Part shown: positions 1 to 13,384 of the stretch, one piece after another
How positions within the stretch are numbered: position 1 is the first letter of the stretch
Layout of the letters: each line of letters starts with the position of its first letter
Source: Hormiphora californensis
Taxonomy: Eukaryota > Ctenophora > Tentaculata > Cydippida > Pleurobrachiidae
DNA length: 64,000 nt
Direction of reading: 5' to 3'
Assembly (NCBI GenBank): GCA_020137815.1
Contig: CM035357.1
Coordinates: 5,508,616-5,572,615 of the forward strand
Translations under genes and position numbers: made by a program
The notes under the pieces: model-generated
Told to the model about the DNA's origin: nothing
The model's input: only the letters and a program-made list of their open reading frames with translations
The model's database searches: none

Positions 1-503
1 TGCCACCGGGCCCGTGCCCCTGTTTTTTATTCCCACCTAGGAAAATGGAACCACAGGGAAAGTTAAATCGTTAACATGTAATCGTACATACTACTACTTG
101 ACCGACAGTGAGAATGTGAATCGAGAGAAAAAATGGGGACCACCCACGTCTATTGGAATACAATTTTGAGTCCAATCTGAATTGGATATAACACGCTCAA
201 TATTGTGGCCCCATTTTAGGCCCGTATTCTCATTGCATTTATATCACTCTCTACTTCTCTTTTTCTACACGTTATACCAGAAAAAAATTCAGAACCATTG
301 GAATTAAGGTGCCGGAGAAATCTAAGATTTAAGACCATTCCTTTTTAATGGCCCAAGCGGTATACTGCATACCTACTTTCAAATGGACCCATAGCTTATA
401 TCAGAGGGTGGCGGAGAAAAATAATATAGCAGGTAATAATAAATTAAATAATAAATTCAACAGATACGCATTCAGGAACCAAGCCAAAATATATCCATTT
501 TAC

Positions 504-1806
504 CTCTTTTTATGTCTCCGAGGTGGTGAAAACACTGGACTGTCGGTGTCTGAGAAATTCAACCGCTTCGTGGCTGCCTGAAAGAGAGGAGGCTGACGGG
601 GGGGGGGGGCAGTTAACTGGTCGTACAAGACAGTCTGAACAAGGCAGAGGTAACTCCTATTGGGAATCAAGTTACTGGATAAAGTAACTCGATTCCGAAA
701 CCTCATTCCCCATAGGAACCACCTTGTAAGCACAAAATACACGGAAAGGTTGTAAACATACAATTTTATCATTCAGTGTCGCGGCCTGAAGTAGCTTGAA
801 AAATAACGAAGAATCTGTGAGTAGAAGTAGATGGAGTTCTGATGTCCCACTGGGCTCGGATCTCGAACTGGCGCTACCATTGTCACTCAAGCTCAGTCTG
901 CAAAAAAAGCAATCAATTAAGTTTAGTTAAATCAGAAATCTTTTCAAAACTATAACAACCTATAACAGTGACTATGTTCTACCTGTCTACAGAAAGACTA
1001 TCTCCATCTCCAAGATGCCGGGAGGATTTCCCTCGAAATCTATCTTGCCAGAGGGTGTTCCGTAGTGAGGCTCCACTTCCACTGTTGCTAGGCGACACAT
1101 CCGAACTTCCTGTAACAACTTCCCATGGAAATACGCTCAGTATAACAATTATACGCAGATAAGGATGATTTCAGGAAATTGGAGATCTTTGAACGAAATA
1201 AAACGATGCAAAAGGTTCAAGATTTTATATACCTTCGGATGATTGACTGACAAAAGAGGATGTGCTCATTGATTTTGTGAGCGTTGGTTTCGTATCACAT
1301 CTCAATTTCAGTAAAATGTGTTGCGTTTTTAATTTGTTGGTGTTGTCCAGAAAATCAGGTAGATCCTGAACCTGCAAAATAGAAATTGGTTTTAACTTTT
1401 ATTGATAACACGTCGATTTATTGATCAGGCTTCACAATCAAGCCTTTCATATTATGCTCTTCTCCGGGACAAGGACCATCAACAAGACTTTCATATTATG
1501 GTAATTTTGGTTAGCATACCAGTTCAAACGAAAGGACATCCTCTAGATTTAGTGTGTAATGTATAGTTCTAGGGGGACTGTCCGTAATAATAAGGTTACG
1601 AGAGGTAAGGAGGGCTAATCGGATAGCCTTATCGACAATACATCGCTCATAGCATCTGATTCTGGGAGGAAATGAAGTTGTTGTTAGAAATGTGTAAATG
1701 AAGAAGCACGTAATAATTGAATAACTTACTGGGAAAAGTCAATGGATGGGAGATTTCGCTTCATAAAGCTTTCCAGCTTTTCGTTTGACGTTTTGGGCTC
1801 GTCCAT
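504..1806 (-). CDS. C12orf56-like: C12orf56-like conserved protein of unknown function, 5' part (3' end outside window)
   Basis: Six minus-strand exons: 1806-1730 (start ATG), 1661-1520, 1371-1233, 1109-983, 897-762 and 577-504. All have GT-AG junctions and consistent phases, giving about 231 residues before the window edge. The protein begins MDEPKTSNEKLESFMKRNLP and continues with an RCYERCIV segment, TDSPPRTIHYTLNLEDVLSF and LPDFLDNTNKLKTQHI. A Ser-rich linker follows, then SELHLLLLTDSSLFFKLL. From memory these blocks match, in order, the N-terminal region and mid-domain of human uncharacterised protein C12orf56; this is recall, not a search. Its function is unknown. Exon 6 is the least certain. 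The remaining C-terminal exons should lie to the left. No frame break is seen. Confidence 0.66.
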
Positions 1807-2183
1807 GACCCATGACTGATAGAGATTTGTGATTTAAATTTGAACAAATAACAATAATAACAAATAGGTGATCCGATCCAGAAATATGCTATCAAAAACT
1901 TAAATGACAGCGAATCTGAATTTTCGAATTTCGACTGTCGAAAAAAAAACTTGAAAAAATTGGCAAACGTTGCTGGCCCCCGCAGCGCGGGATAAGGCAG
2001 CGCTTTTCAATTGAAAAAAGTGAAAGAAAAAAAAACGAAAATTCTGAAAGTTTCCAGAATATGAATGCAACTTTTTGTTTAGCGCGCGCGCTCTTTCTTA
2101 ACTATTTGCGCGGCGCAGTTTTGCGCGTTTCAAAAGTCACGTGACCAAAAGTGTGTAAATCGTGCGTGTATAACTTGTACACG

Positions 2184-2249
2184 CTGTCTGGCGGCGCCAG
2201 ACCCCAATTTGATTGACAGTGCGCTCAGATGGGTCGCGGCGCCAGACAG
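2184..2249. mobile_element. short palindromic element, family A (full-length copy)
   Basis: A 66-bp unit starting CTGTCTGGCGGCGCCAGACC and ending GGTCGCGGCGCCAGACAG, so the ends are inverted repeats. The left end is also a hairpin by itself (GTCTGGCG/GCGCCAGAC). The flanking bases TGTACAC lengthen the inverted repeat. Near-identical units occur at 43892-43960 and 60370-60438, with degraded ones elsewhere in the window. It encodes nothing. Confidence 0.8.
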
Positions 2250-4169
2250 TGTACACGCGTGTTATCGCATGTTCCCGGTTCTTCATCTCGTCCACACTCA
2301 TGACAGTTCGCGTGCCTCTTTGTTGTCTTCGTTTCGTAGTTTCGTACATGCGTTTCGCACACACGTTTCGTTGTTTCCTGTTTAGTTTGCTTGGAATTTT
2401 ATTTGAAATTTGATCATTTTAGTTTAATACTTAATAGTAATAGGAGCGATATAAAAGCTATACCCAGCTCATTAGATTTGGATATCGGATCGAGCTTCTC
2501 AGTGCTCAGGGCATTCATTCGTCGTTTCATATCAGTTTTAGACTATAGCTGCTGCAGGTCACGATTCTGATTCAGTAGACAGTAAATTTTGCACGGGTGT
2601 CCACTATCACCTATTCACCTATATCGGTAGCAATACTAAGTGCTAAGGAAGCTTGTTGAACACCCAAGTATTTAGTATACCCCTAGTAAACCCCATATTC
2701 AACAAAAACAAGCAGGACCCCATTGTCCTGCACCTGCCCAACCTTAACAAGCCCCACCCTCTTATAATACACACCTCGTAGTTCGTAAACCCGCACTAAT
2801 TTGTCAAAATTCCAACAACAAATCATTTCTCGCTGCATGCGTGTAATAATAAAGGGACCTGACAAATCCCCCAGCCCCCCCCCCCCCCCCCCAAAGGAGG
2901 GAGAGAATCCCTCAGAGAGAGAAAGAGAAGACTAGGATTCCTCGCTCCATCTTCCCTCTTTTTCTGAGCCAGGACTTATTTTGTCATCCTGCATGAACAT
3001 CCCCGGTTCAGAGAGAGGGCAGTATTTTCTGAGTCAGGACTCATTGAGATCTGCCTGCATTTTGCCGCGGGGTGCCTGTGTGGGGGAGAGAATGACCCTT
3101 TTTGTCTTTTAATTTGACCAAAATATCTTTGCTTCTCGTCAACTACGGCACTATAATAATGCAGTGCAGTTCCTTGGAGCATTGGAGACGGTCACGGAGA
3201 GAGGGATTATTTTTTGAAAATTCTCAAAAAATGCTGTTATGTCTTTATATTATTGTCTAGAAATGCTACTATTTTTCTGGAAACTAATTATAGGAACAAT
3301 TTTCTATCCTCATCCCCATTTTCTTCTACCATGGTCTTCTTCCTTCTGTATTTCTTTCGATTCTTTTCATATTTCCACTACAACATAGAGTATAGACGCG
3401 AAATTGCATTACTTGATATCTTTCCCGGTATAAGTGATCCACGCTACGTTGGAACTGCATGCCTGTTCATGAACCCCCTCACACCCCCTCCCCGGATCGC
3501 ATTCCCAGCATCTCGTTCTAGTCTGATCACCCCTCTCTCTCTGCCCAACCCCTCTCTCTCTCTCTCTCTCTCTCCAATCCTGGATATGCAGGTCATGCAG
3601 TTGAAGTGTATGTGATATCACGACAACCCTAGACCTCTCATCTTGAAGAGTGAAATGCATATTGGAGTTAATAATATTAAGTGCTGCATGCAGAAAAGTT
3701 TATCAGTAAAATAATAACTGTACTTATCCGTTTATTTCCTGACTCCAGGAGTAAGAAGAATAATGTTTTGAGTTTTCTGCTCTTTTTTTCTTTCTGCTCT
3801 CGCTCTTCATCCCCAGTTTTTTTCACGAATTGTTTCCCTAGCCACACCACGTGACCTACATGATTGTAACCTTGTTATGTTCTAACCGGGGCAGAGAGAG
3901 AGAGGATAGAACAAGGCAAATTGTAACCATGGTGTCCAGGCTCGAACTGGCTGCAACTCAACCGTGAAAATTGCCGTTACAAAATCAGATCTGCTCCATG
4001 CCCCCCCCCCCCCCTCTCTCTCTACTCTCTCTTTCTTCCTGAGTGAGCAGGGCAATTTTTTCGGTAATCACATCCCAGTGCTGCTTTGTTGTGTGCAGCA
4101 GTCTTCACTTTTAGTGGCATTCTGAAATCAAATAAACCACTCTCACTCACTCAATATGATCCTTGTTGG

Positions 4170-4172
<3 letters not shown>

Positions 4173-4240
<68 letters not shown>
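4173..4240. repeat. (GA)n microsatellite
   Basis: An uninterrupted GA dinucleotide run of about 68 bases. It is one of many GA/CT tracts in this window. Confidence 0.95.
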
Positions 4241-4244
<4 letters not shown>

Positions 4245-4490
4245 AGAGAGAGTAGAGTCGCTCGATAGGCGAGCGCTCTCTCGCTTCTCGAGAGAGCGAC
4301 AGTACGCGGGGAGAAAGGTTACAGAGAGGTAGTTACTTGTCCCGGAATTTGTCCCATTTTTGGCCACCCGGAGCCCACCCGGGGAGGACTGTCGCTAGTT
4401 GATTATCCAACTTGCTCTTTCTCTCCCTTCCAATTTCACTATGATGAATCAGTTGCGCCGCCGCCCTGTGTGCGCTGTTGTATGCAGAGC

Positions 4491-4491
4491 T

Positions 4492-4583
<92 letters not shown>
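4491..4583. repeat. (CT)n microsatellite
   Basis: A pure CT run of about 90 bases, followed by a second, slightly interrupted run at about 4699-4770. Their six-frame translations give Ser-Leu or Arg-Glu strings that are not genes. Confidence 0.95.
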
Positions 4584-4587
<4 letters not shown>

Positions 4588-4695
4588 AGGGTGTCTGAGG
4601 TCGTTGGACTGTTGCTAACCCATTTACATTTCATCAATGAGCCGGCCCACAGGAGCACCGAGTGCAAGTGGGAGGGAAACTTTCCCGCATGCTGT

Positions 4696-4777
<82 letters not shown>

Positions 4778-6865
4778 CCCGGATCACTAACGCAATTCCA
4801 ATGTACTGAGAGGGGATGATGAGCAAGACCGTTTCTTATTTTCATTGATTCCATTTCACGTCCACCTGATGATGACCTAGCAGCAGATTTTGAACCTCAC
4901 TGCACAACAAGTGTCACGTGATTCGATCATCTAGTCACGTGATACTATATGTGCCCTGACCCGCTGGTAGAGGCTACAACAGGTTATTGTTTTAGTATCC
5001 CAGTACCAGTAACAGCTCAGCCTTGGCAGATCCTTCGTCTTTAGTAGTAGAGAGAGATAGAGAGGGAGGGAGAGAGGCTCTAACTAGATAGACTAAAGTG
5101 GGAAAATATCAAAAGAAAGAAGATACAACTCTATGCATGTCTACCGAGTCAGACCAGCCTTCTCTCCCTTCTGCACCGTTCACTATATAGATCTAATTGT
5201 TATCGAAATGATCTGGAGCACTCTTGGAAATCATCTTGGCCTAATAGGGGTTCAGTGATACAGTGATACAGTAATTATAGGGGTTCAGCCTGAGGGTTCC
5301 TTCCATATTTATATGCAACTCTGAATTGAAACTGCAACTTAATGTCTCCGATTGGTTCATTATCGGGATCGGTTTTTAGCAGCTCTTGCCTGTCTAGTAC
5401 TCCATCGCAAATATAAGTCAGTTTCGAATTTCGATCAGTTTCGAATATAAACAAGTTGGTGAGTAGACCTTGAAGTTAGAATTGTCTCATATTAGATCAC
5501 CCTGTTAGTATAGGGCTCGACTGTTTTGCGTGTTAGCTCGACTAGTTCTTTGTTAGTAGAGGCTTGCGTGAGTTACTATAGGGCTCAAAAAGTGAGAGAT
5601 TTTAGGTGACTTCGTTGATCTAGTTGATCACACCACATATACAGAACACGCGATCTATTACTCGCCGTATCTTATATAGTTGAACTCTGAGAGAATGCAG
5701 TGTGTGCTAGTTGATCTACAGTGTCCCGGGCCTTGTAGCTAGTTTCTCTATAGATTCATGCAGAGGGCCTGACCTCAAGTCTCAATAAACCAATATAGTC
5801 AATACCATTCTATTATTCTAGTTACTTTGTTGCTCATGTTAGAATCTGTACGAATATAATGTATGTCTCCCTATGTAAACTTGAATTGACCCTGTCTCCC
5901 CTATCTCTCTAGCCCCCCCTGTCCCCTTAGACAAGTACTAGCTACTCAACCATCAATTCCATGACCAGAGACACACTGTTTACTCGTGACAGGGTGAAAA
6001 TAAGGGAGAGAGAGAGAGTCCATAAAAGTTCTTATAGTGCAGATGCAACTCGTCTATTTTTCCCCTTTCTCACCTTTTCTCCCCGTTTTCGCTCGTTTTC
6101 TCTCTTCCTGTTAGATGTGAGCTGTAGTTCTCTATTATTTTTGTTACAAAACTCAATGGCTCGACCTGTCACTAGATTTTAGCACCTTGTACCATCGCAT
6201 CTCACCAATCGATTTCCATTGCCAACACGTCTCTCTTTATTTTTGAAGGGGTAGCCTCTGGGCACTGACAAGACTGGTAGTTGGTGAAATCCGCGAGCCC
6301 CGGCCAATCACTTGTTTCCTAATTACGGCAAGAGCCACCTTGAGAGAGGGAGAGGGAGAGAGAGAGAGAGAGATAGGGAGAGATAGTGGGGAGAGAGATA
6401 GAGAGAGAGAGAGAGAAGATCACCTTTACTTGCGGTATAAAGGAGGGCTTGTTTATCTAACTGAGTTGTTGATACAGTGTATTTGTTTCAGATTCCCCAA
6501 CATTTCACGGATCACTGCTACTATACTACATTAGATATCCCCCCCCCTCTGTGTGTGTTTTGTAATGCAGCTCGTTCGTCTGGGTAGACGGCATGTCTAG
6601 AGATATCAGATCACGTCACACGTCCTTAGCCTCCTAGGAGATCTGGGTTTGAAACCATTCTGAAAACTTGTGTGCTAGGGATACCTTGGTACGATAATAT
6701 TGTTTCCAACTTGAAATACCGTGACCTCTTGTTTCCAACATGTTTCCGTCTTGTTTCCGTCTTGGCTTGTAGCTTTTCCCTTCCCGCTTTTCCATTGATT
6801 AGTGTTCTTTCTCTCGTTTATTTTTTTCCTTCCCTTGTTCCCCCGAATCAATGCAGCAGATGGTT

Positions 6866-6912
6866 GTTTGGCGGCGCCAGACCCCGTTTTGACAGTGTGT
6901 TTAGATCAGGTC
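6866..6912. mobile_element. short palindromic element, family A (truncated copy)
   Basis: Contains TTTGGCGGCGCCAGACCCCG followed by TTTTGACAGTGTGTTTAGAT. This matches the left and central parts of the family seen at 2184 and 43892, but the right inverted end is missing. Confidence 0.6.
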
Positions 6913-7379
6913 AACGGAGAAAAACGTGCACGGGGGGAAAACGAACGACCAAAACACGGTCCATCTCAACCACTGACCATCGACGCCCGTCCCGTCCCCC
7001 CTGAAACGCCTGCCATAACAGATGGTGGGTTATAGAATTGCTGTATTAGCTTTGGTCACCATCTTCTGAGTCGTGAGTTTTTTCCTTACTGAGTTTTTTT
7101 TCCTTGAAAATTGACGTGATAAACGTGGGTTGCAGGAGAAAGAGAGAGGAGGTGCTACCGGCAGTGTCTGCAGTCTGTGAATGGTGTGAGATCTAGAGGA
7201 AGAGAACTAGAGAGTTGGGGTAGAGAGTGAGGATGGTACTAGAGGGAGGTCCCTGAGTTTGCAAGAGTGTGTGTGTTAATGTTAGGAGAGGGAGTGGGGA
7301 CTTTTCTCCCCTTCTGCCTTCTCTTTCCCCAAAAAATCAAAATTTGTAGGCCCGGGGTGGGCCATCAGTGGTCCAATCC

Positions 7380-7584
7380 CAGTTGTTCGAGCCGATCTTT
7401 GATTGAGACACTATACTAGAGAAAGGGAGAGAGAGATAGAAAGATAGAGAGAGAGATGAAACAAAATTCGATCGTTTGGGAGACTAGTACTAAAGCTGGA
7501 AGGACCGCTTATCCAATATGACTGCCAATATGATTTTAGGAAAGGGGAGTATTATTTTCAATATGCTGGCTAAACAACTGCAAA

Positions 7585-7623
<39 letters not shown>

Positions 7624-9276
7624 ACCCTCTATTTTTGGCTCTCTTAGGAACATGTGCAAATAACGCTACGTGGATACTCATATGTTTTTCCATTCACTGG
7701 CGTTATGCCCCGCGTATAATATCACTACTGCAATGTTAGAATTCCTTCTCTCACCCTCTCAAGTCTCGGATCTTCTCTGAGTGAGAGAGAGATCATCTCT
7801 CATGTCTCCCTACATGTCTCAGCTCGCGTGGTACGTCCTAACCGGTATCCCATTGCACGCTCCCACGCACTGATCGATACAGGAGACACCCACCCCGCAA
7901 TACTCCAACATTCAGTCCACTCGATGGTGCACTGTAAGGGGGGACATGGTTTGCAAGGACTCTAACAGATCTGGGGGAAACACGAGACTACTGCGTACAT
8001 GCACTGCAGACCTCAACATTCCGTACCTTCGTTAGCTCCGTGAGTAGGACCCCCACCACATATAAAACACCCCCGCAATACTGCACATAGTCTAATATTA
8101 TAGTAGTTTGGACTCTCTTTGTGTGCTCATAACCGCTGGTGCTCAGTAGCTTGTGTGATTTTATCAAGCCTGATCAAGCTTGTGATTTTAAAGAGTTATG
8201 TTAGTAATGATGCCGTTATTTGTAGTAGTCTAGTCGTGTGTTGATAGTTGTAGAGATAGTCTTTGTAGGCACAGCTTTGAGACTCTTGAGTTTTCTTATT
8301 CCCCCCGACTGTCTGCCTGTGGGAACGATCTTTAAACTGTCACAACCATCACCATGTGTTCACGTGTTGCCGCGGTCTTCACGCTTTAAATATCACCGTT
8401 TTTAGTGATTTCAGTCAAATGTTTTATCTGTTTTTTAGGAACCAGTACTCTCCAATACTCCCTTATGCCCCATAAATGTCTACATTTTGCACTGTCCCGT
8501 CTTTGCACCAATTAATCCTATAAGGGTGCAATCTGAGGTTTGAGTAGCTCCTGTCTCGAACTGGGTTGGGGGGTCTTGAGAAACAAGAGTTCTGCGCCAA
8601 ATCCCCTTCTTACATACAGGTGCTATATTCCCCGGTGTGTGCCCCTGCCGAGAGTGCACCAAAGTGCGTGGCATTTCCTTCTTCTCAGCCACTCATCTTG
8701 TCATCTCGATCTGCCAGTAGAGATCCCGGCTCATTCCTTTAACACCTTTTGTGATCTCTGTGGGAAAATGAGAGAGGGGGAGAGAGAGATACATGTAATA
8801 AAGAACGAGAGAGAGAGGGGGAGAGAGAGAGAAGAAGTGAAGAGTCTGACGATCAGTTGTGATGTGATGGTGTCGCATGGTGTGAATGAGGGCTTCCTGG
8901 TTCAGCTTGGTCCGATCCCCCTCCCCAACCCCCTGTCATCAGAGTGGCAGCTCTAAATTAATCATGACTAGTGGGGGACAAATCTGCGATCTCTCTTGTG
9001 ATAGGTGCCTATAATAGAGATTATATTGAACCCATATTGAAGTGATGGATTTAATTGTAAGAACTTGTCGTGGTAAAGGAGAGACAGATCGCAAAGAGAC
9101 AGAAATCCTCTGAAGGTAGAGAATTAGGGCATCTCTTCCTTCTACCTGTCCTGTGTGTGCGGTTAACCTCTGCCTTGTCAACTTTTTCATCAATTAGCCC
9201 TGAATTGAGGGGTTTCCCTCCCCTGCCTCTCTATTCCCCTTTTTCACACTCCTTTCTCTCTCTCTCACTCTCTCTC

Positions 9277-9312
<36 letters not shown>

Positions 9313-10769
9313 AGAGGTATATATCTCTGTTTAGTAACACGTCCATGAAAGCTTACCCGACCGCAGCTTGATTGACACTATCCTGTGACTTCCCGCTTGC
9401 CCCCCTCACTAGATAGAAGGTCACCTAATTGAGTGGGTACCAGTTGATTGAGTCAGACAGATCAGTGATACATAGACACTTCCATATCTCTCCTCAATTT
9501 GCTGTCTGTAGTAGGGCTACTGAATTAGTTAGAGTGGCTTGAAGCTTACCAAGTCCAGGATATGCTGTCCTCCATTTTCCGGCCCCCTTTTCTCCTTATG
9601 TTTTGTTTAGGTTTCAAGGTTCTAGGATCTGCCCTCCCACAATGGTTTGTGATCCCACTTTACCAGATCTTCTTCTGTCTTTATGGTACTACCTCTTTCC
9701 ATAACATGGTTATCTAGGGGAGAAGGGGGCAAGTGCGTTTTAAACCTCCTCCATTGTTTATGGTACAGAGCTTGCCGTTTTCCAGTGGCGACTGCGTTCC
9801 AGGGTACGCGATGAGAGAGATAGATAGAGAGATAGAAGGAGAGATAAGGGGATCAGAGAGAACAATATCGAGCCCAGAGAAAGCTTTCTTTTTGTGTTGC
9901 TCCGTCTTGTCGATTAAATATTGGTGCCCTCTTTTCAAAAGAACAAAAGAAGCGCCGGGACCTTAATCGCTTGCCTTGATGATCAAGAGGGAGAGAGATA
10001 GAGAGATAGAGAAGGAGATAAACAAAGTGCCTATTTTCTTTAGTGCTTCCCCTCTCTTTTTCTCGCCCCATTCAGTCAATTATTACGTGCTGCAGATGAT
10101 CTGTAGTTCTCTATCCCTCTCTCTTGTTATTCGGAAAACAAGAGGCAGAAAGCAATTATCATTCTGTCCAAAGCAGTGTAATTATGTTAGTGGGTGCAAA
10201 TCGACACGTCTAGTTAGTTCATTTTCTCTCTCTCTCTCTCCCTCAATCTCTCACTCTCACTCACTATCTCACTCTCGCTCACTCTCTCTCACTCACTAGT
10301 CACTCTCTCTCATTTTCCCTATCATGGGGGGTGTCAAGAGATCGGAGCTCATGAGATGATGATTTGGCTCTTGAACACATTGAATAGCTCATTTAGTATC
10401 AGTTAATTGACTCTTGTCTGCACCTCTCTCTTGGTTAATTTTGCCCCTGGGCTCAATCCCGTATACTGAAGGAGAGCAGTCTCCAGTCGTGAGGTGTATA
10501 AGAGCCCGATAAAACTAGAAAAATTTAGATAGAAAGAGAGAGGGAGAGATAAATAGAAAAAAGAGAGAGAGTGAAAGACTAAGCTCGTGATGACTGCTAA
10601 CCCCCCCATGCTGGGGAAAAGTGAGAGGGACAATTCCATGAGATCACGTGACATCCCGTGCCTCATCTCATGCAAGTTCAGCCAACTACAAGAGTCTAAC
10701 ACACAGTTATATATATGTGCTCACTGCAGCACCTCAACTCAGCATCTCTCTCTCTCTCCTCTCTCTCTC

Positions 10770-10813
<44 letters not shown>

Positions 10814-10851
10814 GTCCTCTCTCTCTCTTCTCTATCTCTCTCCTCTTCTCT

Positions 10852-10883
<32 letters not shown>

Positions 10884-10902
10884 TTCTCTATCTCTCTCTC
10901 TT

Positions 10903-10947
<45 letters not shown>

Positions 10948-11060
10948 ATCTCCGAGTTGTTCTCTTCCCTTGAGCGCTGTCTTTGCACCCCCGCCCCTCG
11001 AAGTTCCATGCTGCGAGCGGCCCAATCGACGCGACTGCAAAACTCACATGATATCATTCA

Positions 11061-11122
<62 letters not shown>

Positions 11123-13064
11123 TCCATTACAAAAAGCGCATGATGATGGTTCGCCCACATATGCTGTGGGGGTGTTTGTGTGTGTGTTTGCAATTAGTGC
11201 ACCTCGAGCAATCCCACAGAAAAACGTGTGCAGGGAACCCCCTCGTCCCTCTTGGATTGAGTAGGTCACGTGATTTGAGGGGGAGGGAGAGTGGCAAAAC
11301 AACATGTCACGTGATTCCAGAGTTTTGAAAGGGGGTGAGCGTGAGCTCTCACGCGTTATTACCCCCCACTTGTTAAACGGAAGAGATGCCCCCTTTCATT
11401 GGTGCTGCTGTCTGTGCAAGTGCACTTAATTGGAGTAGACTCTTTCCGCGTTCTTCAAATTCTTCAAAGTTCTCACCCCTACCAGAAGCATTCCATGACC
11501 CCCTTTCGTAACCATGGAAACAATGCTACGGGCTCCTCGATTTGTTGTAGCAGCTCTATTCTGGTTACACCTTAGTAGATCTATACTATATTGTTCCAAT
11601 ATTATAAACCACTCTAGTACAAGTTAGATTTACATTTATGCCACGAATTCAAGTTCAAATAGTACCCCGGTTTTTCACACCATGTGTATGCAGATCTCAT
11701 TTAAACTTACAGTACATATCCCCATTTCAAAACAACTTGTGTATTGTTATTACTTGTGTAACAAGTAAATATATAAATTAAATTAAATTATAGGTGACGC
11801 ATGCTATAAGCCGCTAGGATCGTACTTTTAACACCCCCCCCCCCGGGGTCTCACGATAAGTAGCTACTACCTCACCCCCCCCCGAACCCCAATACTCACT
11901 ATAATTCGGCAGAACGGGCCGTGAGAAAACGGCAGTACAATATATGAGGGCGTTGGTGGCCAGCAGTAAGCTCAAATAACGGTAACGCATGGAACTGTGT
12001 TTTATTGATCGTTGTCCGGTTATGTTGAGATCTGTGGGCTATCTCGATCCAACACACCTAGCTATAATTATACCCCCCTGCTTGCTCTAGTAGTAGTAGA
12101 CCTGACCTCATATAAAATGAGGCCAGTCTACTACTACATAGAGAAGCAGTGGGTATAATTTATAGCTAGGTGTGTTGGATCGAGATAGCCACAGATCGCA
12201 CGAAAAATAACCGGACAACGATCAATATAAAACAGGGTTCCATGCGTTATTTGAGCTGACTGCACCACGCTCATATATTGTACTACCGTTTTCTCACGGC
12301 CCGTTCTGAGAATATAGTGAGTATTGGGGGGAGTAGCTACTTATTATCGTGAGACCGGGGGTGTTAAAAGTGTGATCCTAGCGGCTAGCATGCGTCACCT
12401 ACAATTTAATTTAATTTATATATTTACTTGTTACACAAGTAATAACAATACACAAGTTGTTTTGAAATGGGGATCTATACTGTAAGTTTAAATGAGATCT
12501 GCATACACATGGTGTGAAAAACCGGGGTACTATTTGAACTTGAATTCGTGGCATAAATGTAAATCTAACTTGTACTAGAGTGGTTTATATTGGAACAATA
12601 TAGTAGATCTACTAAGGTGCAACTAGAATAGAGCTGCTACAACAAATCGAGGAGCCCGTATCATGGTTTCCATGGTGACAAAAGGGGGTCATGGAATGCT
12701 TCTGGTAGGGGTGAGAACTTTGAAGAATTTGAAGAACGCGGAAAGAGTCTACTCCAATTAAGTGCACTTGCACAGACAGCAGCACCAATGAAAGGGGGCA
12801 TCTCTTCCGTTTAACAAGTGGGGGGTAATAACGCGTGAGAGCTCACGCTCACCCCCTTTCAAAACTCTGGAATCACGTGACATGTTGTTTTGCCACTCTC
12901 CCTCCCCCTCAAATCACGTGACCTACTCAATCCAAGAGGGACGAGGGGGTTCCCTGCACACGTTTTTCTGTGGGATTGCTCGAGGTGCACTAATTGCAAA
13001 CACACACACAAACACCCCCACAGCATATGTGGGCGAACCATCATCATGCGCTTTTTGTAATGGA

Positions 13065-13126
<62 letters not shown>

Positions 13127-13239
13127 TGAATGATATCATGTGAGTTTTGCAGTCGCGTCGATTGGGCCGCTCGCAGCATGGAACTTCGAGGGGCGGGGGT
13201 GCAAAGACAGCGCTCAAGGGAAGAGAACAACTCGGAGAT

Positions 13240-13286
<47 letters not shown>

Positions 13287-13305
13287 AAGAGAGAGAGATA
13301 GAGAA

Positions 13306-13384
<79 letters not shown>

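Larger units (their letters stand above)
1807..7379. other. gene-free stretch: promoter side of the C12orf56 homologue plus microsatellite-rich DNA
   Basis: I find no exon chain here with consistent splice phases. The stretch contains the upstream region of the minus-strand gene at 1806, a short inverted-repeat element (2184-2249), poly-C tracts (about 2874-2893 and 4002-4012), long GA/CT microsatellites (4173-4240, 4491-4583, 4699-4770) and a fragment of the short element near 6866. Open frames here are mostly Ser-Leu or Glu-Arg translations of CT/GA repeats and should not be annotated as proteins. A TATA-like TATAAAAG lies near 2450 without an identifiable downstream gene. Confidence 0.6.

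Noticed and set aside
4143-4854. Open frames of 74-136 residues made of Ser-Leu or Arg-Glu
   Set aside because: They are translations of CT/GA microsatellites, open in several frames on both strands, with no splice signals or conserved sequence.
4980-5830. Possible LTR of a retrotransposon (CTCAATAAACC near 5783)
   Set aside because: No second copy, no primer-binding site and no gag-pol frame in the window. One AATAAA is not enough.
10648-11328. 226-residue frame and its 185-residue partner at 12859-13416 on the other strand
   Set aside because: Mostly CT-repeat Ser-Leu strings. The recurrence on the opposite strand is due to the large inverted repeat, not to two conserved genes.
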